Of a stretch of DNA of 64,000 bases, positions 9,827 through 17,305 are shown piece after piece (positions within the stretch are counted from its first letter, which is position 1; each line of letters opens with the position of its first letter). Origin of the DNA: Marinobacter fuscus (GTDB lineage: Bacteria > Pseudomonadota > Gammaproteobacteria > Pseudomonadales > Oleiphilaceae); contig NZ_PXNP01000004.1 in assembly GCF_003007675.1 (NCBI RefSeq), positions 88,602 through 152,601 on the forward strand. The letters are read 5' to 3'. The notes below the pieces were generated by a model. That model did no database searches. It was not told where the DNA came from and saw nothing but the letters and a program-made list of their open reading frames with translations. Both the position numbers and the translations under genes were made by a program.

Positions 9827-10547
9827 GGGCAAGGGTGTCTTCTGATGAGGTATCTGCATTTCCTGCGTCAATGGCCTCAAGGCGATAGCCACGCTGATAG
9901 ATGGTTTTGATCCGGAACCCGTTTTCAGGGTTTAGCCCCAGGCGCCTGCGCAGCCGGCTCATGTGGGTGTCGACCGTGCGGGTATTGATGTCCCGGGTCA
10001 AACCCCAGACCCGCTGCAAGAGCATTTCGCGGGTGAGCAGACGGCCCTGGTTCTGGAACAGGCACAGGGTCAGGTCGAAGTCTTTGTCGGTGAGGGTCAG
10101 GGGCTCACCATGCAGATGAATGCTGCGCTGATGGATATTCACCCGGAAGGGGCCAAAATCCAGGCACTCCTTTTCGTTCTCCGGATGAATGCGCCGCGCC
10201 AGGGCATGGATTCGGGCCACGAGTTCAGCGGCGCGGGCTGGCTTTGCCAGGTAGTCATCTGCACCGGCATCGAGGGCGCGCACGATGTCGGCTTCGCTGT
10301 CTCGCTGGGTAAGGAAAATGGCCGGGATCGGCCAGTTCATCTGGGCGCGAACGGTTTCCAGCACATCAATGCCGGTCATGTCCGGTATTTGCCAGTCGAG
10401 AATGATCAGATCATAGGTGCGGTGCAGAACAGCACTCAGAAAGGTATGACCGGTCTGGAAGCTATCGCACTGATACCCTCGCTCCGAAAGAATGCCTTGT
10501 ATATGCTGCGCCTGTTCAATTTCGTCTTCCAGCAGAGCAATGCGCAT
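9819..10547 (-). CDS. OmpR/PhoB-family response regulator
   Basis: 242 residues. The receiver domain (1-120) has the acidic pair in LLEDE, the phospho-acceptor Asp51 in LIILDWQIPD, Thr in IFLTQRD and Lys in DDYLAKPARAAEL. The C-terminal winged helix (about 130-230) shows LTDKDFDLTLCLFQNQGRLL and RTVDTHMSRLRRRL, the recognition-helix region of the OmpR class. It is the first gene of a three-gene leftward unit with the FecR-LysM protein and the CHASE2 kinase, its likely cognate sensor. Targets are unknown. Confidence 0.92.
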   Translation of the reverse strand: MRIALLEDEIEQAQHIQGILSERGYQCDSFQTGHTFLSAVLHRTYDLIILDWQIPDMTGIDVLETVRAQMNWPIPAIFLTQRDSEADIVRALDAGADDYLAKPARAAELVARIHALARRIHPENEKECLDFGPFRVNIHQRSIHLHGEPLTLTDKDFDLTLCLFQNQGRLLTREMLLQRVWGLTRDINTRTVDTHMSRLRRRLGLNPENGFRIKTIYQRGYRLEAIDAGNADTSSEDTLAHA

Positions 10548-10659
10548 TAATACGAGCCCCCAAGGTGTTGTCCGCTATGCGATAGAATTCAAGTGTCTGC
10601 ATAGGACACCTGTTCCACTATCACTATTATTCCAGAGAAAGGAAGTGTATTCAGTGTCG

Positions 10660-12825
10660 TTATGTAGCCTTCCGTAAATCCAATGCAGGCTTTCCGTTAG
10701 CATCATTTACGGTTTGTCGGCAGGCCGGGAAATTACTGCAGCCCCAGAACCAGCCTTTTTTACTTTTCCGGCGCACCAGCGGTGAAAAACAATGTGGGCA
10801 GGGCACGGGCTTCTGGCCGGTGCCATCCTCGGGTGCCTGCTGCTCAATCGGGCGGGTGCCGCGACAATCCGGGTAGCGGGTGCAGGCGAAAAAAGCGCCG
10901 AACTTACCGGATCGCTCAATCATCGGGGCGCGGCATTTCGGGCAGTGAATGGCGGGAGCCGAGGAGGTATTGTCTGCGGTGGGTGAGGCTGCAGGGTTCA
11001 CCAGCCCGGTGATTTCCTGTTTCAGCTGTTCCAGAAACGCTTTCGGGTCGTTTTCACCCCGGAGAATGGCCTCCAGTGTCGATTCCCAGACCGCCGTGCG
11101 GTCGGGTGTGCGTATAGACTCCGGCAGTGCCGCAATCAGTGTTTTGCCCTTGTCGGTAGACCGGATATGGCGCTTATCCCGGCGAAGATACTCCCGGCGG
11201 AACAGGGTGTCGATAATGGCCGCACGGGTCGCCTCGGTGCCAAGACCATCGGTTTCCCGGAGGGTTTTTCGCAGTTCCGGGTCGGCAACGAAGCGTGCGA
11301 TGTTGGTCATGGCGGCCAGCAAAGTCGCATCGGTAAAGGGTTGCGGTGGCTGGGTTTCCCGTTGCACCACCTCGGCCTGGTTGCAGAGCACGGGTTCTTC
11401 CAGCGCGAGTTTGGGCAGGGGCGGCTTTGCCGGTTCCTTTTTTTGATCCGCCCGTTGTATCTCCAGGGCTTTCCAGCCAGCGCTGGCAATCGCCGTTTCC
11501 GTTGCGCGGAACCGATGGTTCTGTATGTTGACGGTAAGGCGGCCTTCCCGGTGCACCGCCTCCGGGTAGAACTGCATCAGATAATAGCGGCTGACCAGGT
11601 CGTAAATTTTCTGCTCGGCAGCACTGAGTTTGCCGTTCGACGAGGGGCGCTGGGTCGGGATTATGGCGTGGTGGGCATCGACTTTTGCATTGTTCCAGGC
11701 TTTGGATCGGCGCCCGCTGTCTGCCTGCGCGCAGAAAGACTCCAATGCCGGGGCCACTCGCCCGATGGCCCGCAGTACCGGTTCGCGCTGATCAAAGTGC
11801 TCTTCCGGCAAGTAACGGCAGTCGGAACGGGGATAGGTGATCAGTTGGTGGCGTTCATAAAGGCTTTGGGCGGTGTCCAGCACGTCTTTGGCGGCCATGT
11901 GGAACAGGCGACCTGCCTCGATTTGCAAAGCAGACAAAGACAGCGGCAGTGGGGCCGCTTCCGGTCGATCGCGGAAGCGGGATTCGCTGATTCGGCCGGG
12001 GCGGCCCTGAATATCCGCTGCAATCTGTTCCGCCACGGCTTTGTCTAAGAGCCGGTTTTCGTCGTCGAGATAATCCTGAAACTGATCGTCCGGTAGCCAG
12101 CGAGCCGTGAATGGGCGCTGGTCGGCTTCGGGTTCGGCAGCCTGAAACACCCCCTGTATCCGAAACCAGGGCTTGGGCTGAAAGTGTTCAATGGTGTTGT
12201 CGCGTTCGACCACCAGACCAAGTACGGGTGTTTGCACCCGGCCGACCGAGAATACGCCCTGTTCGCCCTTATGCTGGTAACTCAGCGTGTAAAAGCGGGT
12301 AAGGTTGATGCCGTAGAGCCAGTCGGCCCGCTGGCGAGCCAGTGCCGAATGGGATAAACGCCGGAATTCCCGGTTGTCCCGCGGCGAATCGATGGCGCGG
12401 GCAACCGCTTTCGGCGTCAGGTCATTAATAAGCACCCGCTGCACCGGCACCTTTACGGCCAGATAACGAAGCACCTCGTCTACCAGCAACTGGCCCTCGC
12501 GATCCGGGTCGCCGGCGTGGGTAATCCGGGTGGCTTTGCGTACCAGCGATTCCAGCACCCTGAGCTGTTGTTTTACTCCGTCTTTGGGCGCCATTTGCCA
12601 GGGGTCCGGAAACATGGGCAGGTCTTCGATGCGCCATTTCTTCCAGACCGGGTTGTAGCGGGCCGGTTCGGCGGGCTCCAGCAGATGGCCGATACACCAG
12701 CTGACGGTCGCGGCATCCGGGCCCCGGCCACAGCGAATCCAGCCCTGGCCTTTTTCATGGGGGCCGGGTAGCGCAGCGGCGATGGCTCGAGCCAGGCTTG
12801 GTTTTTCGGCAATAAAAAGATGCAT
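10660..12825 (-). CDS. topB: DNA topoisomerase III
   Basis: 721 residues from the ATG at 12825 (MHLFIAEKPSLARAIAAALP); the frame is open further upstream but only this start gives the type IA N-terminus. A TOPRIM domain includes THAGDPDREGQLLVDEVL. The catalytic Tyr is near residue 331 in LITYPRSDCRYLPEEHF. The C-terminus carries two four-Cys zinc ribbons (CPKCRAPM...CTRYPDC and CPHCFSPL...CSNFPAC), more than the E. coli enzyme. It is a type IA topoisomerase that decatenates single-stranded junctions and helps resolve replication and recombination intermediates. It is transcribed alone, divergent from bolA. Confidence 0.93.
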   Translation of the reverse strand: MHLFIAEKPSLARAIAAALPGPHEKGQGWIRCGRGPDAATVSWCIGHLLEPAEPARYNPVWKKWRIEDLPMFPDPWQMAPKDGVKQQLRVLESLVRKATRITHAGDPDREGQLLVDEVLRYLAVKVPVQRVLINDLTPKAVARAIDSPRDNREFRRLSHSALARQRADWLYGINLTRFYTLSYQHKGEQGVFSVGRVQTPVLGLVVERDNTIEHFQPKPWFRIQGVFQAAEPEADQRPFTARWLPDDQFQDYLDDENRLLDKAVAEQIAADIQGRPGRISESRFRDRPEAAPLPLSLSALQIEAGRLFHMAAKDVLDTAQSLYERHQLITYPRSDCRYLPEEHFDQREPVLRAIGRVAPALESFCAQADSGRRSKAWNNAKVDAHHAIIPTQRPSSNGKLSAAEQKIYDLVSRYYLMQFYPEAVHREGRLTVNIQNHRFRATETAIASAGWKALEIQRADQKKEPAKPPLPKLALEEPVLCNQAEVVQRETQPPQPFTDATLLAAMTNIARFVADPELRKTLRETDGLGTEATRAAIIDTLFRREYLRRDKRHIRSTDKGKTLIAALPESIRTPDRTAVWESTLEAILRGENDPKAFLEQLKQEITGLVNPAASPTADNTSSAPAIHCPKCRAPMIERSGKFGAFFACTRYPDCRGTRPIEQQAPEDGTGQKPVPCPHCFSPLVRRKSKKGWFWGCSNFPACRQTVNDANGKPALDLRKAT

Positions 12826-12950
12826 GATAGCTCGGTGGCTGGTGATCGGTCGGGAGGGAATGTGGCTGCTTGCACCGCAGGTGTCAAGGGCATCGGGATC
12901 TATAGTAGACTGAGTGAATTGCTGCGGCACCACCGGTTGGAGAAACCAGA

Positions 12951-13307
12951 ATGATTGTTCAGCGAGAGATCGAGGCGAAACTGGCCAAGGCATTTGATGC
13001 CAGCCTGCTCGCCGTGGAAAACGAAAGCTACATGCACGCGGTTCCGCCAGACTCGGAAACCCATTTCAAGGTAACGCTGGTGTCACCGGCTTTTGAGGGG
13101 CAGATGAAAGTTCGACGGCATCAGGCCATTTACAAGGTGCTGGCTGAGGAACTCGCCGGGCCAGTTCATGCACTGGCTCTGCATCTGTTCACGCCGGAAG
13201 AATGGCAGGCCAGCGGGCAGGCGGCACCGGATTCTCCCAATTGCATGGGGGGCTCCAAAGGCGACCCGGACATGGCTCGCAAACTTGAACAAGGGGCAAA
13301 CGGATGA
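12951..13307 (+). CDS. bolA: BolA family protein
   Basis: 118 residues. The fold runs from IEAKLAKAFDASLLAVENES through HFKVTLVSPAFEGQMKVRRHQAIYKVL to VHALALHLFTPEEW. The invariant His of the helix-turn region is present in RRHQAIY. A short C-terminal tail with SPNCMGGSKGD is common in Pseudomonas-type BolA. BolA proteins work with monothiol glutaredoxins in iron-sulfur handling and can act as stress-linked regulators. The ATG has GGAG 11 bases upstream. Its stop overlaps the start of yciO (ATGA at 13304), so the two form an operon. Confidence 0.9.
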   Translation: MIVQREIEAKLAKAFDASLLAVENESYMHAVPPDSETHFKVTLVSPAFEGQMKVRRHQAIYKVLAEELAGPVHALALHLFTPEEWQASGQAAPDSPNCMGGSKGDPDMARKLEQGANG

Positions 13308-13927
13308 GTCAGTTTTTCCAGATACACCCGGAAAATCCGCAGAAGCGCCTGATCAAACAAGCCGTGGAAATTCTTCGGGGCGGCGGTGTCATTGTGTACC
13401 CCACCGACTCCGGCTATGCACTGGGTTGCCACTTGGGGGACAAGCAGGCGTCAGACCGGATCAAGCGCATTCGCAAGCTGGATGACAAACATAACTTCAC
13501 CCTGGTGTGCCGGGATCTCTCGGACATCGGTGTGTATGCGAAAGTCGACAACACCCAGTACCGGTTGCTGAAAACGTTCACGCCTGGCCCCTACACGTTT
13601 ATTCTGGATGCCACAACGGAAGTACCCCGGCGGTTGCTGCACCCGAAGCGTCGCACCATTGGTGTGCGGGTTCCGGATAATGAGATCGTTCGGGAGCTAT
13701 TGGGTGAGCTGGGGGAGCCGATCATGAGCAGTACGCTGATTCTGCCAGAAGAATCGGAGCCCATGACCGACCCTTACGAGATTCGCCAGGTGCTGGAACA
13801 TGAGCTGGATCTGATCATCGATGGTGGTTTCTGTGGCATGGAGGCGACCACCGTGGTGAATTTCACCGGAGATGCGCCGGAGGTAACCCGGGTGGGCCAG
13901 GGCGACCCGGCACCGTTCCAGGTCTGA
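13304..13927 (+). CDS. yciO: YciO/Sua5/YrdC-family protein
   Basis: 207 residues, the length of E. coli YciO (206). The YrdC fold is seen in GGGVIVYPTDSGYALGCHL (about 27-45), RIRKLDDKHNFTLVCRDLSD, TPGPYTFIL and RTIGVRVPDN. The family relative TsaC makes threonylcarbamoyl-adenylate for tRNA t6A. YciO proteins keep the fold but their physiological role is less clear, so a t6A role should not be assumed. The ATGA overlap with bolA implies coupled translation. Confidence 0.88.
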   Translation: MSQFFQIHPENPQKRLIKQAVEILRGGGVIVYPTDSGYALGCHLGDKQASDRIKRIRKLDDKHNFTLVCRDLSDIGVYAKVDNTQYRLLKTFTPGPYTFILDATTEVPRRLLHPKRRTIGVRVPDNEIVRELLGELGEPIMSSTLILPEESEPMTDPYEIRQVLEHELDLIIDGGFCGMEATTVVNFTGDAPEVTRVGQGDPAPFQV

Positions 13928-13960
13928 GCCGGGCACCTGTGATGCGCCCGATACCCGGGC

Positions 13961-14605
13961 TCAGGCCCGGGCATTCAGGCTGAACGCGTAGGGTTGTCTG
14001 GCGCTGATGGTCTGGGTTGGTTCTGCGGTGCGGCGCAAGCTGTCGTAGCGATGAATCAGATCATTCAGCCCGTTAAACTGTTGGTTTTCGCTCACCAGTG
14101 AATCCAGCAGGCTATTCTGCACACCGTAGGCACTGCTCAGCTTCAAAGCGTTGTCCATAAAGTGCAGGGTCGGTTCGTTTATGCTCAGCCGGCCGAGCGC
14201 CTCCGAGAAGTTTTTGTTTTGGGCGAGATCCTGCTGCATCTTTTCCCGGATCGGCTCTGGCATTTTCCCATTCAGCTGCAAAGAACCGTCGTCATTCCTG
14301 CTGACATTGATCGCTGTTGCCGGGTGCAGATTGTACTCGGCAAGTTTATGCCGCAGGGTTTCCCGCACATAGGAAAGGTCTTGCGCGACCGTTTGCTTGT
14401 ATTGGGATAACGGCAGTTTTCGGGTTTTCAGGCTGGCGGCGTTTTCGTCCCGCTGCGACGGAGTGAAGCGATCGTCGCCCTCGCTCTGGGGTAGTGGCTG
14501 CGCTTCGGGCGCATTGCTTTCCGCTTTGTCCGTGCGCGAGGCCGGCTGTTCCATGGCCTGCTGAAACCGGGTGCTGGCTTGGATCAGTGATGTCAGCAAC
14601 GACAT
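13961..14605 (-). CDS. Unrecognised 214-residue protein
   Basis: No family was recognised. There is no signal peptide or membrane segment. Residues 20-65 are polar and rich in Pro, Gln, Glu and Ser and probably disordered. A more ordered helical part follows from about 66 (LPLSQYKQTVAQDLSYVRETLRHKL onward, with NDDGSLQLNGKMPEPIREKM), ending in VSENQQFNGLNDLIHRYDSL. The start ATG has GGGAG 8 bases upstream. A 7-bp hairpin (CCCGGGC-TCAG-GCCCGGG, 13954-13971) overlaps its stop codon, in the convergent gap with yciO, and could be a weak terminator. It stands as a single gene divergent from the chemoreceptor. The layout of disordered head and helical tail would fit a secretion, flagellar or motility accessory protein, but that is not supported by any motif. 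Confidence 0.7.
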   Translation of the reverse strand: MSLLTSLIQASTRFQQAMEQPASRTDKAESNAPEAQPLPQSEGDDRFTPSQRDENAASLKTRKLPLSQYKQTVAQDLSYVRETLRHKLAEYNLHPATAINVSRNDDGSLQLNGKMPEPIREKMQQDLAQNKNFSEALGRLSINEPTLHFMDNALKLSSAYGVQNSLLDSLVSENQQFNGLNDLIHRYDSLRRTAEPTQTISARQPYAFSLNARA

Positions 14606-14872
14606 GAGTACTTGCTCCCAACGGAAAAAATCTGCCGCAACCGTCTGTTTTCGGCCGCGTTAGTGATGCTTACAGGAGTATCTGCAGGTTTCGGGCCAAT
14701 TCAGCCGCTTTCGGGGGCTGCCCGGCGATTGTTAAAAGTTGCAATAAAGCGGGCATGACCATTAGCGGGGATGATCTGGAACAGGAAAACATTGATACTT
14801 GGGTATAAAGTTATCCGCTGCCTGGCCGTCAATACCTCAGGTGTCCGAATTTTCGTCCGTTGTCGGGGTATC

Positions 14873-16495
14873 ATGAAAAAACATTATTCCATCCGGTTTC
14901 TGTTGCTTGCTGCACTAGCGCTGGCGTTCACTGCGATTCTGGTGTTTACCATTGCCTACAGCGCCCAGTCTCAACGGGCACACCTTGAAGAGTACAGCCA
15001 CAAATACGTGGATGGGCTGGCGAAATCTTATTTTGACGGCCTGAATACCATGATGGTGACAGGCACCATCGGCAACCGCAGCGTTCTGCGGGATAAAGTG
15101 ACCGCTCCGGAAGAGGTGCTGGATGTTCGGGTGATTCGCAGCGATCAGCTGAATGCCATGTACGGCGCGGGCAGTGCCGAGGAACAACGCCGGGAGCCCC
15201 TGGACCGCAAGGCGCTCAAGGGCGAGCGCATCGAACACTATTCAGAAAACGACCAGGGCCGTGTGTATACGCTGATCGACCCTGTGCGCGCCAGTGCCGA
15301 TTATCAGGGGGTGAACTGCCTGGGTTGCCATCAGGCCAACGAGGGCGATGTTCTTGGTGCCATTCGCGTGGATTATTCCCTGGCCAAAAGCGATGCCCGG
15401 TTACAGCAGCAGTTATTGGTGAGCGGTGGCTTGCAGATTCTGATTTTTGTAGTGATTTTTATACTCACCACTTATGTGCTGGGGCGTTTGGTGTTTTCCC
15501 GTTTGCGCAGCCTGCATGACCGCATGGATGAAATCTCTAGAAATTCTGACCTCTCCATCGAACTTGAGGTAACTCGCAACGACGAGATCGGCTCTGTTTC
15601 CCGAGCCTTTAACCGCATGGTGGCGAAGATCCGGGACAGTATGCACACGGTGATGGACAACGCCGAGCAGGTCGAAGCGGCAGCTCGTACCATTGCAGGT
15701 AAGGCTGAGACCACCGAGCGGGAAGTTTTGGCTCAGAAGGACAACACCGATCAGGTTGCGAGCGCCACCACAGAAATGGCCGCATCGGCGGTGCAGGTGC
15801 GGGAAAACGCCGTAAGCACTGCCCGGAAATCGGCAGACACGGCGCGCTCCGCTGAAACCGGAGAGCAGTTGGCTCGGAATGCAGTGCAGGGCATTGAGTC
15901 GCTGAACTCTGAAGTGCAGGACGGCGCGCACCGGATTGAGCAGCTGGATCAGCGCACCACAGAAATGGCGACCCGGCTTGAACTGATTTCAGAAATTGCC
16001 GACCAGACCAACCTGCTGGCGTTGAACGCGGCGATCGAGGCCGCCCGGGCTGGTGAACAGGGCCGTGGTTTTGCTGTGGTTGCAGATGAAGTTCGGGCGC
16101 TGGCATCCCGCACTCAAACCTCGACCGAGGAAATTCGCGAAACCATTGCAGGCTTGAAGAAGGAGGTGGTGGATTGCGTCGGCACCATGCGCCATGCCTC
16201 CGAGCTGGCTCAGCATCAGGTTGAGGCCATATTGAAAGTGGAAACCGAGCTGCAGACCATTGCCGCTGAGGTGCGTGAGATCACCGGTTTGAATGAAGAG
16301 ATGGAAAGCGCCGCCAATGAGCAGAGCGAGGTGTCGGATTCCATCAATCAGAATGTGATTGAGATCAGCCGTTCGGCGGAGCAAACCTCCAGCGACGCCC
16401 AGGAAACCGCGCGTATTGCCGGTGACTTGCTGGCCATGGCGGAAACCCTGCGCCGGACCATTGAGCAGTTCCGGCTATCGCAGGGCGGAAAATAG
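14873..16495 (+). CDS. Methyl-accepting chemotaxis protein with c-type heme motif
   Basis: 540 residues from the ATG at 14873. Membrane segments lie at about 9-29 and 181-206, enclosing a periplasmic sensor of about 150 residues. Near its end the sensor has CLGCH (149-153), a CxxCH motif for covalent heme c attachment, followed by [14 protein letters not shown] domain follows (about 207-260), then the signalling domain with the conserved tip [20 protein letters not shown] and [14 protein letters not shown]. The protein should pass a periplasmic signal to CheA/CheW. The heme motif suggests redox or gas sensing, as reported for c-type heme chemoreceptors in Geobacter. Heme attachment is inferred from the motif only. 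Confidence 0.9.
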   Translation: MKKHYSIRFLLLAALALAFTAILVFTIAYSAQSQRAHLEEYSHKYVDGLAKSYFDGLNTMMVTGTIGNRSVLRDKVTAPEEVLDVRVIRSDQLNAMYGAGSAEEQRREPLDRKALKGERIEHYSENDQGRVYTLIDPVRASADYQGVNCLGCHQANEGDVLGAIRVDYSLAKSDARLQQQLLVSGGLQILIFVVIFILTTYVLGRLVFSRLRSLHDRMDEISRNSDLSIELEVTRNDEIGSVSRAFNRMVAKIRDSMHTVMDNAEQVEAAARTIAGKAETTEREVLAQKDNTDQVASATTEMAASAVQVRENAVSTARKSADTARSAETGEQLARNAVQGIESLNSEVQDGAHRIEQLDQRTTEMATRLELISEIADQTNLLALNAAIEAARAGEQGRGFAVVADEVRALASRTQTSTEEIRETIAGLKKEVVDCVGTMRHASELAQHQVEAILKVETELQTIAAEVREITGLNEEMESAANEQSEVSDSINQNVIEISRSAEQTSSDAQETARIAGDLLAMAETLRRTIEQFRLSQGGK

Positions 16496-16515
16496 TTGGT
16501 GGCGCCGGGGTTGGG

Positions 16516-17163
16516 TCAGCCCCGGTGATCTGACACAAACGGGTTGGTGGCCCGCTCCTGGCCAAAGGTGGACATTGGGCCATGGCCACAGATGAAACGG
16601 ACGTCATCCCCCAGGGGAAACAGCTTTTCGCGGATCGAGTGAATCAGCGTGGCGTGATCGCCTTTGGGGAAGTCTGTTCGGCCAATGGAGCCGTTGAATA
16701 GCACATCGCCTACCTGGGCCAGTTTCGATGCCCGGTGAAAGAACACCACGTGTCCCGGTGTGTGGCCGGGGCAATGAATAACTTCCAGAGTTTCCTGCCC
16801 GACCGTGACCCGGTCGTTATCCTCCAGCCAGCGATCCGGGGTGAAGACCTCCGGTGCCGGAAAGCCGAACATCTGGCTTTGCATCGGCAGGCCCTGAATC
16901 CAGAAATCGTCCTCTTTGTGGGGGCCTTCGATGGCCACGCCCTCGCTGTTCGCCAGCGCTGCCGTGCCTCCGGCATGGTCAATGTGAGCGTGAGTCAGCA
17001 GGATCTTCTCCAGCACCACGCCCTCGGCCTGAATCGCAGCCCGAATGCGATCCAGATCCCCGCCCGGGTCGACCACCGCGGCTTTGTTAGTTTCTGTACA
17101 CCAGAGCAGGGTGCAGTTCTGCTCGAAGGGGGTCACGGGAATCACGCGGTACTTCAGGGACAT
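16516..17163 (-). CDS. gloC: GloC-type metallo-beta-lactamase fold hydrolase
   Basis: 215 residues, exactly the length of E. coli YcbL/GloC. The zinc-binding motif THAHIDHAGG is at about 57-66, with further ligands in CPGHTPGH, QVGDVLF and ICGHGP. GloC-type enzymes are type II glyoxalases that hydrolyse S-lactoylglutathione. The short length and lack of a C-terminal substrate domain separate it from GloB. The start at 17163 (MSLKYRVIPVTPFEQN) follows AGGCAG; an upstream in-frame ATG would read through a 14-bp inverted repeat and was rejected. It is divergent from the mks operon. Confidence 0.88.
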   Translation of the reverse strand: MSLKYRVIPVTPFEQNCTLLWCTETNKAAVVDPGGDLDRIRAAIQAEGVVLEKILLTHAHIDHAGGTAALANSEGVAIEGPHKEDDFWIQGLPMQSQMFGFPAPEVFTPDRWLEDNDRVTVGQETLEVIHCPGHTPGHVVFFHRASKLAQVGDVLFNGSIGRTDFPKGDHATLIHSIREKLFPLGDDVRFICGHGPMSTFGQERATNPFVSDHRG

Positions 17164-17172
17164 AATCTGCCT

Positions 17173-17208
17173 CGGCTTGGTAAACTTGGGCGAGAGTTTA
17201 CCAAGCCG
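17173..17208. promoter_or_regulatory. 14-bp perfect inverted repeat between gloC and mksB
   Basis: CGGCTTGGTAAACT (17173-17186) and AGTTTACCAAGCCG (17195-17208) are exact reverse complements separated by 8 bases. The repeat lies in the 142-base divergent gap, ending 9 bases before the gloC start codon and about 98 before mksB. There is no T-run on either side, so it does not look like a normal terminator. It could be an operator for a dimeric regulator, or a 5' hairpin in the gloC leader next to its ribosome binding site. Confidence 0.7.
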
Positions 17209-17305
17209 CACATCCACGGGCTATCGAACCACGGTTTCGGCATGATGGTGCTGCCCCGACCGTTCCGGGCAACCGGAAAATTTATGGAACAGGAGATGAT
17301 TCTGG

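Noticed and set aside
11167..12048. Long plus-strand open frame of 293 codons
   Set aside because: It lies wholly inside topB on the opposite strand. The translation has no family motif, while the minus frame carries all topoisomerase III signatures.
13954..13971. CCCGGGC-TCAG-GCCCGGG hairpin between yciO and the unknown gene
   Set aside because: A good stem but no T-run, and it overlaps the stop of the minus-strand gene; not listed as a terminator.
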